Shown here one piece after another: positions 45,600 to 55,017 of a stretch of 64,000 bases of DNA. Every line of letters begins with the position of its first letter. Positions within the stretch are counted from its first letter, which is position 1. Under the pieces are notes generated by a model that had not been told where the DNA came from, made no database searches, and saw nothing but the letters and a program-made list of their open reading frames with translations. This stretch comes from Pachyseris speciosa (taxonomy: Eukaryota > Cnidaria > Anthozoa > Scleractinia > Pachyseridae), in contig JAEMWC010000153.1 of NCBI GenBank assembly GCA_016490735.1, positions 922,001 through 986,000 of the forward strand, written 5' to 3'. A program made the position numbers and the translations under genes.

Positions 45600-47780
45600 G
45601 GTTCTTTGAAATTGGCAAAGTTTAAGCTTTCTCAGCCCTTGATGATGAGCTCAGACACCAGCAAATGACCCAAAAAGCAGTAATTTAGGACAATTTTGAC
45701 CCATTCCAAGGTAAATTCTGCAAATGATTCGGCCGACCAGAGAGTGGATTCAACTGAGCCGAGTATAGCCACGTGACCAGGGTTTACCATTTACTAAAAA
45801 CTCCGGAAATTTCGGTTGGAATATAAATGGGAAGCCTATTTTGGTCTTCCTAAACGGAAAATTTCCGGAGAAAACGGATTTCTTGAAAGGAAGTAGTCCA
45901 AAATGTGCCTTCCATTTACGCCTTTCTACCACTTCCAGGCCTTTCGGTTTCGATTGCTCTACAAACCCGATCTTTTGGAGTGTTTCTGGAAATGGAACAC
46001 CCGTATCCCATGGAAATTTTCACTTGGGTGTTCGATGCGTCCCATTTACTCCAACCGCCGACCAACCGGTTCTTCTGATTAAGTGGCAAACAACCCAGCT
46101 GTGTAGTGTGATGTGACAAGATACAACGATACCCAGTCCTTGATCAAAATCTTTGGAGAAATAGAGTTTCAATACTCCCCACATCCATATAGAGCTGAAT
46201 CCCTGCTGAAAGGGCCGCCTTCATGATATTTCAGCATTAAGCTGAAAAGCGTAAACCTCGTAAACTGAAGATACAAACTTGAAAACGATAGCCGTTTCTT
46301 TTTCACTAAAAGTAAATTAATATCCTTCTCTCGGTCAATTTTTCAGGATCGGAACATTTTTAGCACCCTTTTAACCCCGATTTGACCTATATATTGAGCA
46401 GAAAATTTCCTGTGACAGTCACCCTTAAATTATAATCTCGACACTTTAGCACTTTCATACATGTTGCAACTCTCTCATCCCCAGAGAACAAGTACATTTT
46501 GTATCTCTGGGAAACTAAAAAAATTAAGCCATTCAAACAACGGGGACAGACGAGTCACATTTGAACGTAATACTGGCTAGTACATTCTTTGAGCAATTGT
46601 ATTTCGCAACCCTCTGCCTGCATAGGAGGCGCTGGACTTCACAGTGTGATACTTATCGCAAAAGCTCTATTACGCTCCCCCAACCAGAGAGGGTAGGCCA
46701 TTCAGAGTCTCGTTCAGTTGGAACCACTTATGAGAGGGCATATGCAAGCTACTGCCAGACTCATCATGACAGTATTTGCTAAAAGTATCATCAATTACGA
46801 CAGTTTTTACTGCATGGTTGGATTTTGGTTCCCGCGGTGCTCGCACAGCAAGTTACTGAGTAGCTGAGTAGCCCTCCCTTGCGACATACTTGCGATACAA
46901 CCAAAGCTGCCGGAGGATGATGATCGTTGGAGCCGCGCGCTCTTCTTAAAACTAAAAATTTGTGATAATAAAACAAATGATATGACGAAAAATAATACAC
47001 GAGAAGTGCAACGACCTGAGGGTCACTTATACAATGAATATGCTGGGCCAGAAAAGCTGCAAAGAATCCGGTAAACAGTTCTAGCATGACATTAGTCCTA
47101 GGCTCTACAAAAATTTCCTACATTCCTACTATATTCCGGTAAAGCTCAGTGTCATCTCTTCGTTTACTTAAGTAGGTGGTGGTCAACTAGAAAGCCTTCG
47201 CTACTTTGACCACCACACACATTTTATAACCCGTGTAGTAATTATTTTATCTTGTAATCATCTGTTGTGACTGTACTTTTCTTTCTATGTTAGTTTTATG
47301 TAAATAGTGTGAAATAAATGAACTATGAACCATGCGTGACACAAGGTTATCGCGGCATTTTGTGAGATGTCAATGACATGCTGGAAAATTAAAGAAAGAA
47401 AGAAAGCCTCGTTAATCAATCTGAGAGGTAGGTTCTTTGAAAAACGGCCGAGAATCGTGAACTTAGTAAACTGACCTCATTCAAATGTGACGGAAAACAT
47501 CAGAAAATTCCAGTATTGGACTTTTTCAGGGCAGAAGCTGAAAATATTACAGAATAATCGTCGGACACGCCACATGTTGTAACATTAAAAGTTCAAAGTT
47601 CGTTTTGTTATCTTTTTCGCTTTGGCCAGAACTCTACAAAACAGCACATTTAGACAATATTCAGTTCACCACTTTTTTCTTTTTAATTCGTTAATTTGAT
47701 GCCTTTGAAACAAGAAGCCTGACAAAAACCTCTTTGTTGCATTATTTGTATTAGTACGGTATACGGCCAACATGTCAGAC
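45600..47780. other. Intergenic, nothing recognised
   Basis: No recognised gene. A short (GAAA)n run lies near 47393-47405, close to a possible retroposon tail (GAAATAAATGAAC, 47311). Confidence 0.4.
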
Positions 47781-47786
47781 ATGTAA

Positions 47787-47934
47787 GTAGTAATTTATTT
47801 AAGCTCGATAACGTGGGGAGTGGTTGCCCAATCTCCCGAGCCGGGGGCTCATGTAATAAACGCTCGAGCATTCCGGATCCAATTGGAATTTAGAAGTGTT
47901 GGTTTTTGAGGAGAGGGGAAAACCGGAGTACCCG

Positions 47935-47978
<44 letters not shown>

Positions 47979-48068
47979 AACCCACATATGACTTCGGGTC
48001 CGGGAATCGAACCCGGGCCACATTGGTGGAAGGCGAGTGCTCTCACCACTACGCCATCCCTGCTCCCC
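47787..48068 (-). mobile_element. tRNA-derived SINE, second copy of the 38.3-38.6 kb family
   Basis: On the minus strand the head is GCAGGGATGGCGTAGTGGTG, the B box CCCGGGTTCGATTCCCGG and the body GGTTTTTCTCCGGGTACTCC. The tail is TTAAATAAATTAC near 47787. The B box is better preserved than in the copy at 38.3 kb. Confidence 0.8.
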
Positions 48069-48086
48069 AGTACATGTACATATCTA

Positions 48087-48466
48087 GGCCCGTTTCAAAT
48101 GTCGTGCAACTGCCGTGTCGAACTCGAATTAAATTCAAATTAATTGAATTAATTGAAACCAAGTCGTGCTGCTGCCGTGTCAGTGCCGTGTAGCCCGGCA
48201 AGGCTTGCCGTTCTTCACAGCAGCACGACTTGGTTTCAAACGTCGTGCTACTGCCGTGTAGCCGTGTCGAACTCAATTCATAAATTAACATTTTGGATTT
48301 GCTTCGTACAACCGGGCTGGTCAGTGTTTTGATTACGGTACCGAAGACTCAGGGTACGAGCTGGGCAAGAGCTTTTTATTCGACGGAATTAAATCCAAGT
48401 CGTGCTGCAGTCGTGCGATAGTCGAGCCAGCTAAGTACGGCAGTAGCACGAAGTTTGAAACGGGCC
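48087..48466. mobile_element. MITE with GGCCCGTTTCAAA inverted ends
   Basis: GGCCCGTTTCAAA...TTTGAAACGGGCC are inverted terminal repeats flanked by TA on both sides. The interior repeats GTCGTGC and its inverse (GCACGAC) many times. The element lies immediately next to the SINE. The TA target suggests a Tc1/mariner-type origin, but other frames of the ends are possible. Confidence 0.7.
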
Positions 48467-48940
48467 TAATAAGTAGCACAAACCTTTCGCGCGTCGCGAG
48501 ACAGACAAATAATAATAATAATCTAATCTAGTTTTTTTACATAGAAAGTTTATCATAACGGTGGACAGAGAAAATTAATCCTACACAATTATAGATTAGT
48601 TGGGTTGATGCTAGCGCGGATGATGCTAGTACGCATGCGCTAATTATAACTGTCTTCCAGTTATGACTTAAAAAGGAGGAAAAAGACATTTAGTGTTATG
48701 ATATAGAAAACTCAGTGCGGGACGCTCATTTTTTTCCTTTTCCCCCACAAAGTTTCTCTTTATGGAGTGGTCTTTTGTACGAACCTTGGCACCAAACGGC
48801 CTCCCACAATGCTGTAAACATCAGTCAGTGCGCCTTATAAGTACTTTGCAATTCTCATATACCTATTGGTCGGGTCAGTATTGGTGCACCGCTGGCTCGG
48901 CTCGGCAGTATTCCGCCAATCGCTGGAGAGATATTAAGGA

Positions 48941-49422
48941 CTCTTTGTCTTTGGCCATCGTAGCTTAACAAGAAATAACACACAAACTGCGATCACGAGT
49001 AGCTGTCATGCATCTGCTATCGCAGACCACGTCACGTCAACTGGTCACAACTTAAAATGGGACCACTTTGAGATATTGGCGAAAGGTCGGTCAGATACTC
49101 ATTGCAAGATAAAGGAGACTCTACTAATTAGAGAATTGAAACCTACCTTAAATGAAAATGTAAGCAGCGAAAAGCTGTATCTCTATTAGTTTGCATCTTT
49201 TATATGCAAATTATTTTTAGCTTCTGTCAAGGTTATTGTTAATTAGTTACTTATCTTAAATTTCAAATTTAGTTGTTACTTTAATTCCTAACGGTCACTT
49301 CTGAAGATGTATGTCGAAACATACGAAACGTCAAGTTAAACGATATAGTTTTATTTTTGTTTTCCAACAATGCGTTCTATTGTCATGTTTATCACCGCAG
49401 TTTGTGTGTTATTTCTTGTTAA
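48941..49422 (+). mobile_element. Penelope-like element fragment 1 (GIY-YIG end and 3' region)
   Basis: Positions 48967-49188 encode the C-terminus of a Penelope-like protein in one frame, with HASAIADHVTSTGHNLKWDH then KIKETLLIRELKPTLNE and a stop (TAG at 49186). The pattern (H..TGH...W, then E..LI....P.LN) is that of the GIY-YIG endonuclease. About 11 bp (GATATTAAGGA) repeat on both sides (48930-48940 and 49423-49433). The start TTAACAAGAAATAACACACA and the end are inverted copies of each other. The 3' region carries a hammerhead-like motif. Confidence 0.75.
49297..49336 (+). ncRNA. Hammerhead-like motif H1 in Penelope-like fragment 1
   Basis: The order is ACTT (stem I), CTGAAGAT, GTATG-TCGAAA-CATAC (stem II), GAA, ACGT (self-complementary stem III), C, AAGT (stem I). 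It matches the hammerhead layout CUGANGA/GAA/UH, with one extra base between the core and stem II. Confidence 0.5.
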
Positions 49423-50283
49423 GATATTAAGGAATCATGAAGTCGCCCTCGTAACGAATTGAAGCCTCTCCAAGGCGGGTGCTGTCGTTATGTTTGTCTT
49501 TTCTTATCACGTAGCCATGTATATAAAGATAAAAAGGGTTCGGTTTGTGAGCTCAAACGATCATGATCGACTTTTTCACACAATCGGGATTTCCCTAGCC
49601 CGCTATTCCTGGAGCTCGGTTAGTGGACAGTAGTAGAAACCGCGAGCTGAGATTTTATAGTTCTCGAGCCCTCGACTTTCCATGCTTTTGGATAACCAGG
49701 ACGAAATATCGCTTCATGCAGCGTCTTAACTAGAGTTGTCTCCTTAAAGGAAACTAAGGGCTTTGGAGCTCAGAATGGAATTTATCTACATTATGTTTTT
49801 CACAAAAGAATTTTTCTTTTAATTACCAGTGATAAAAAGAGCTAGCAAAGCCGAACCCGAGTTCGAGCTTTATGATGTATTTTGGCCTTGAGTACATGTG
49901 ATGGGGTCGCCCAAGAAAGTACTTAAAAGTTTTACATTGTGCTGTCTAAATTCGGACACTTAATATTTTCGACGCTTGAAAATTTCGAACGGTTTTATTT
50001 TCGGACCCTTTTTTGTCCGAAATTAAAATCGTCCAAAATTTTTGGTAAGCAATGTAAGTTTTCTTGCGCACAAGTACAAATCAGAGCGGAGGAGTAGTAT
50101 ACACTGGGTAAACGTGACAGTTAACAGTAACGCAACGCCATACACTAAAAAGTGTATAAACGACGATCGAACGATAATGGCAGAAGATCAAGAAATTTTC
50201 TAATATTGAATTAGCTGAGCGATCCACGTAAACAAGCCACTGTAATTAAGCGAGCAAAAAGGAACGTGATGTTTAGAGCGTTA

Positions 50284-50612
50284 ACAAGAAATAACACACA
50301 GACTGCGGTGATAAACATGACAATAGAACGCATTGTTGGAAAACAAAAATAAAACTATATCGTTTAACTTGACGTTTCGTATGTTTCGACATACATCTTC
50401 AGAAGTGACCGTTAGGAATTAAAGTAACAACTAAATTTGAAATTTAAGATAAGTAACTAATTAACAATAACCTTGACAGAAGCTAAAAATAATTTGCATA
50501 TAAAAGATGCAAACTAATAGAGATGCAGCTTTTCGCTGCTTACATTTTCATTTAAGGTAGGTTTAAGGTAGGTTTTTAATTAGAGAATTGAAACCTACCT
50601 TAAATGAAAATG
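50284..50612 (-). mobile_element. Penelope-like element fragment 2, with 5' inversion
   Basis: Inverted copy of fragment 1. It covers the last residues (LKPTLNENVSSEKLHLY-like), the 3' region and the same terminal inverted piece at 50284-50310. At its 5' end about 36 bp (50577-50612) run in the opposite sense and repeat the same coding segment, which looks like twin priming. Confidence 0.7.
50367..50406 (-). ncRNA. Hammerhead-like motif H2 in Penelope-like fragment 2
   Basis: Identical in all helix and core positions to H1, but on the minus strand. As a copy of the same family it adds no independent covariation. Confidence 0.45.
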
Positions 50613-50673
50613 AAACCGATTTGAAGCCATTTCGGCGAGTTAGTGATGATCGGAGTTTCCATTTCTAAGAGAA

Positions 50674-51048
50674 TAGGCTTTTGTACATGATGCTTTTGTT
50701 TTCCCACTAAAATGCTCGGTCTTCCCTAAAATAGCCACTAAAATGCTCGGATAATGCTCATTATACAAACGGTTTTTTTAATTAATTTCAAAGTTTTTAA
50801 CAAGGTGTTAACTGTTCATACTTACAAAAACGTACAAGTGTTGCAAGTAACAACAACAACGTATACGAGTTCATAAATGCAGCCAAAAAAACATAATCCT
50901 CGAAATCATATATGAATTTTGAGTTTTAGTCTTCATTTTCTCTAAAAAAAGTAATTTCTTTTTTAGTTTCTCGAAAAAAAAAAAATAAAAAATACTTTTG
51001 CCTCACTAAAATGCTCGAAAAAATGCTAGCATAATGTACAAAAGCCTA
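50674..51048. mobile_element. hAT-like MITE with perfect 8-bp target duplication
   Basis: The ends TAGGCTTTTGTACAT and ATGTACAAAAGCCTA are 15-bp perfect inverted repeats. TAAGAGAA flanks both sides (50666-50673 and 51049-51056), the 8-bp duplication expected of hAT. The interior repeats CACTAAAATGCTCG. No coding capacity. Confidence 0.85.
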
Positions 51049-51375
51049 TAAGAGAAGCGCAAGGCAGAACATCGATTTCCGGAATGCCCGCCGCTCGAAG
51101 CCAAAATAAAACCCACTGAAATTTGCCCTGCTGTCCCAGTTCCTCCACAGAATCAAAGTAGAGATGTTAAGCTTTCCTCTCTGTGAAATCCCGGGTCGAT
51201 TGCGGCCCCATCGCCTGCGCTACAAAGCTTTTCTTTCGAGCCAGCTACGCTGCTGAATTTTCGCAAGTGCTCAGCCGTAACGCCATGGACACACTGAACT
51301 TTGGAACAGCACGCTGGGTAACAAAAGTGAACCCGCGGGGGTAGACAGCGACCAGTTGGCGACGGCCAATCAAAA

Positions 51376-51568
51376 TCACTCTAAGGGCACTAAGGCCACA
51401 AGGTAGCGGGCATTACCCCTTAAATCTACCAAAGCAAAGATTGAGCCCAAGCATTAGCAGCCATGGACAGCTGTTTCGGCCTTGTTAGGTCTCATCAGCA
51501 TGGCATAGCTAATGCTCAGGCTCAAGTACCCTCATATCAATAAGGGGCCTTGGTGCCTTTAGAGTGGC
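51376..51568. repeat. Foldback element bearing a hammerhead ribozyme at its tip
   Basis: The outer arms CACTCTAAGGGCACTAAGGCC (51378-51398) and, inverted, CACTCTAAAGGCACCAAGGCC (about 51547-51567) match at 19 of 21 positions. Further in, GAGCCCAAGCATTAGC pairs with GCTAATGCTCAGGCTC. The centre is the ribozyme at 51451-51515. No coding frame. Confidence 0.8.
51451..51515 (-). ncRNA. Type I hammerhead ribozyme
   Basis: Reading the minus strand 51515 to 51451: GCATTAGC-TAT-GCCATG (stem I, with internal loop), CTGATGA (core, 51498-51492), stem II GACCT-AACA-AGGCC (one A-C mismatch at the second pair), GAA (51477-51475), ACAGCTGT (stem III, self-complementary, 51474-51467), C17 at 51466, then CATGGC-T-GCTAATGC (stem I). 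All 13 conserved core bases are present. Stem I has 6 pairs next to the core and 8 more beyond a 3/1 internal loop, where the loop-loop contact of natural type I ribozymes is made. Predicted cleavage lies between 51466 and 51465. A stem III this short suggests action as a dimer or in tandem transcripts, as known for retrozymes and Penelope-associated hammerheads. Confidence 0.85.
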
Positions 51569-52759
51569 TTCAGCTTACTTGATCACATTAATTTGTGAAA
51601 TATCCTTGTCACTCCAGCCACGTCCCACAAGCTTTACGTTTTTAATGGCGTATTATGCCTGCCGGCAGTGCTGGTCAAAATTCGCATGTTGAAAATTCTG
51701 TTTGGGCAACAAAATTCGGTTCGAATTCTACTTGACACAATACTACTTGGCATTCCTTGTGTAGTAAACGAACCTCGCAAAACGAAAACACAAAACTGAA
51801 ATTTGTAAACGTATATAAGACTGGAGTTGAGGTAGATGATGCGAGCTCCGTTCGGCAAAGACCCTGCGAGATGATTTGGATTTGTTCTTTAATCTTTATA
51901 GTTATTACTCTGTAATATTTTTCTTCATTTTTTCCCATCAAACGATTTTGTAAAAAATGTAAATATCTTTGTACCACCTATTTTTCTACTTACTGCTCAA
52001 ATTTTGCTCGTAATTGTAGTATTCTGCCGGCAGAATGCTCGTTGCCGCAAGCTGTGAATTAAACCCGGAATTATGCCAGCATACTTTATTCAAGCGTACC
52101 CAGCCCAGACTACAGATTTGAGCACTACTGGTCATAGGTCATCCCAGCCAAGAGTATTTCGTCTTCAGAATTTCTGTTTATTTGAAAACCTTATTCAGTT
52201 CCTCGTATCGGCTCTCATTCCTAAATCGAAATAGGAAAGAAAACAGAGCAGTTCCCAAAGAAAGCCCTCTAAGAAACAATGCTTTATAATGCACGTATCT
52301 TAAGTTTGAATTTGCTTATCAGATTCTCTGTCCATCTTTGCTTTTTCAGTTGTTTACTGCTCACTGAGATTGTTAAATTTTCGAAGGTACAAACCAAACG
52401 TTAAAATAATTGGCTCTAAATGAACAATATTTGCAGTCACACCTTAACGTCTACTTATGTCTATTTAGCCTTGACTCACATGACTCACTCACATGACTCA
52501 CATGACTTGCGAGTTCATCGTAATTTAACTGTAAATAATTAAAGTAAATTCACTGTAATTAAATCGGTGATCTGTAAAACTGATGCAGTCATGGTGGATC
52601 AGCGGTATGAACTATTAGTACGAAATTTTTGCCAGGTCATTGTGCAATCAGTACCGAGAGCCCAAATTCGCTGACTAAAGATGTGGGTATTTTAAAAGTT
52701 GACGTGTTATGCTAATTACACCCCGAACAGCTTAGTGAGAATGCGATTGCACCACACAA

Positions 52760-52825
52760 AAAAATGAAATAGGAACCGAGGCGTTTGTTGTATCTACCCC
52801 CTTCTACCATCTTTGCCAACATGCC
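52760..52825. repeat. Isolated fragment of the 54-kb tandem repeat unit
   Basis: ATAGGAACCGAGGC, TTGTTGTAT and TACCATCTTTG occur in the same order as in the array at 54.0-54.6 kb. A second isolated fragment lies at 53325-53394. Confidence 0.65.
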
Positions 52826-53532
52826 TTTGTAGAAAAAAAAAAAGCACACAACTCTTACCTAAAAATACTCATACAAAAATATTCCCAACTGGTGTCTGCA
52901 TTCTCATTGGCTCTTCGTTTTCTGACTAAGGCATGACAAATGAACAGGTACTTCCCTTTGTTCTTGGTCAACAAAGTGTAAATTTCCTTACTGCAGCGAA
53001 AGCGAACGAAGAACTTTTTTGTAGTCATTTTACCCCCATAGCTATTTCAGTGTACTATTAATACCAATCATGCAACGCCAGCCAATATTTCCTAAAACAC
53101 TTTTGCGAAGCTGGTATGTCATGACCTCACTCAGGGAAAAAAACAATTCCCGTCTCCGTTACTTACTTTAGATATTAATTGTACATTGTGCTATGTACCT
53201 GCTTCTTTCAGAAAAGTAAAACAGTTTTCAGGCCCCGTGTTTTCTCCTTTTGTAGCTAACGTACAGTGTTAGACACCGAAAGACTCATAGCTATTCAGAC
53301 ATGAACCATTGAACCACACGGAAAAATAGGAACCGAGGCCTTTGTTGTATGTACCCCTTCCACCATCTTTGAACAAGGTGTCCTTATAATATCAAATGTT
53401 CAAGCAAGCAACCGTGGACAATAATCCTGCTGGTATACGTTGGATCAAACTGGTGTTCTGATCGGCGTAATAAAATCAAGAAAGAGTATAAAAGCAAGGG
53501 TCGATACAACGTAGAATGGTTTTAAGTTTTGT

Positions 53533-53573
53533 GTACTATATTTCGGCTGGCCAAACCAGCCTTCTTCAGGTAC
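53533..53573 (-). ncRNA. Hammerhead-like motif H3 (left arm of fragment 3)
   Basis: Same sequence as H4 but on the minus strand: GTAC, CTGAAGAA, GGCTGG/CCAGCC, GAA, ATAT, A, GTAC. Confidence 0.45.
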
Positions 53574-53908
53574 AATGAGAATTTACATTGGAAGGGGTGT
53601 TTATGTAGTACTAAACCGGAAACACTTAAAACTAAAATGATTGACAGTGTAACATAAAAAAAAATATATATATATTTTTTCTAGTAGAGACTCAATCCGT
53701 AAGGCCAGGGAAGCTTTTTTAACTTCAAAAGGCAGAACAATTGATCCTGAAGGTCTTAACATCCGCGAAGAAACAGAAGTTAATTTTTTGTCATAAAATT
53801 ATCCTTTTTGACACTTTTTTTCTAGTATTTTATTTTACACTGTCAATCATTTTAGTTTTACGTGTTTCCGGTTTAGTACTACATAAACACCCCTTCCAAT
53901 GTAAAATT

Positions 53909-53949
53909 GTACCTGAAGAAGGCTGGTTTGGCCAGCCGAAATATAGTAC
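53909..53949 (+). ncRNA. Hammerhead-like motif H4 (right arm of fragment 3)
   Basis: Stem I is GTAC/GTAC (self-complementary), the core CTGAAGA plus one extra A, stem II GGCTGG-TTTGG-CCAGCC, then GAA, stem III ATAT and A at position 17. The sequence differs from H1 in every helix, yet all pairings are kept. Confidence 0.5.
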
Positions 53950-54002
53950 ACAAAACTTAAAACCATTCTACGTTGTATCGGCCCTTGCTTTTATACTTTG
54001 TC

Positions 54003-54612
54003 TTTATGATCAATGATAATAATGATGATGATGACGACGATGATAACGATCACGATGACGATGGTGATACAATAGTGCATATTTTAACCAAGGATCTACT
54101 TTAAGTATTATACTCCTCTTCTACCATCTTTGAACAAGGTGTCTTTATAATCGATGATGATGATATGACGACGACGATGATTATACAATAATGCACTTTA
54201 TTTCACCGAGAATCTACTTTACGTAATACACTCCTCTTCCGATTGAAAAATGGGAACCGAGGCCATTGTTGTATTGACCCCTTCCATCACCTTTGAACAA
54301 GGTGTCTTTATAATCAATGATAATGATGATGATGATGATGATGATGACGACGACGATGATTATACAGTAATGCACTTTATTTAACCGAGGATCTACTTTA
54401 AGTATTACACTCCTCTTCTGACTGAAAAATGGCATCCGAGGCCATTGTTGTATGTGCCTCTTCCACCATCTTTGAACAAGGTGTCTTTATAATCAATGAT
54501 AATGATGATGATGATGATGATGACGATGATGATGACGACGACGATGATTATACAACAATGCACTTTATTTAACTGAGGATCTACTTTAAGTATTACACTC
54601 CTCTTCTGACTG
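54003..54612. repeat. Tandem array of a GAT-rich repeat, about 165-180 bp unit
   Basis: AACAAGGTGTCTTTATAAT recurs at 54133, 54297 and 54475. Each unit has a variable (GAT)n/(GAC)n block, TGCACTTTATTT and GGATCTACTTTA. Length differences are due to the trinucleotide block. Confidence 0.85.
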
Positions 54613-55017
54613 ACAATGCCGAACAAACCAAAACAACAAACGATTATACAACTAGTCCTTGTGATTATTTAATAAAAACTGAGAGAAATAGTTAAACTTG
54701 CCTGCTCATGTTTAACTAGCCATGCAGGTTTCTGGCTACTGATACTCAGAATATTAATGCTTCATTTCAAGTATTAAACACACGTAACAAATATTAGTTC
54801 CTTATCTTACAAGACGATGGTGCGTCTAGCAATCCCCCCCCCCTCCCCTCCCCCACCATCTCCAGACTAGAGGCTGCTCATCCAGTACACCATTCCCGTG
54901 GTAGTTATTGTGCTCCCGTAATTATTAACTTAGACTACTCAAACAAGGTTCTGGCAGTTCTGCTTTGATAGTTTTGGCGAATTTTCTTGTTGGAGTTTTA
55001 CAGTCTTTTCCTTTCGA

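Larger units (their letters stand above)
53484..54000 (+). mobile_element. Penelope-like foldback fragment 3
   Basis: Arms of about 167 bp (53484-53652 and 53835-54000) are near-identical inverted repeats. Between them, 53684-53793 encode a Penelope-type GIY-YIG end in the plus frame (KAREAFLTSKGRTIDPEGLN, then a stop). Each arm carries a hammerhead-like motif. The layout is an inverted 3' region, then a truncated ORF end, then a 3' region. It interrupts a copy of the tandem repeat found at 54.0-54.6 kb. Confidence 0.7.

Noticed and set aside
53741..54016. 91-codon plus-strand open frame
   Set aside because: It crosses from the Penelope-like coding end into the inverted arm in a different frame.
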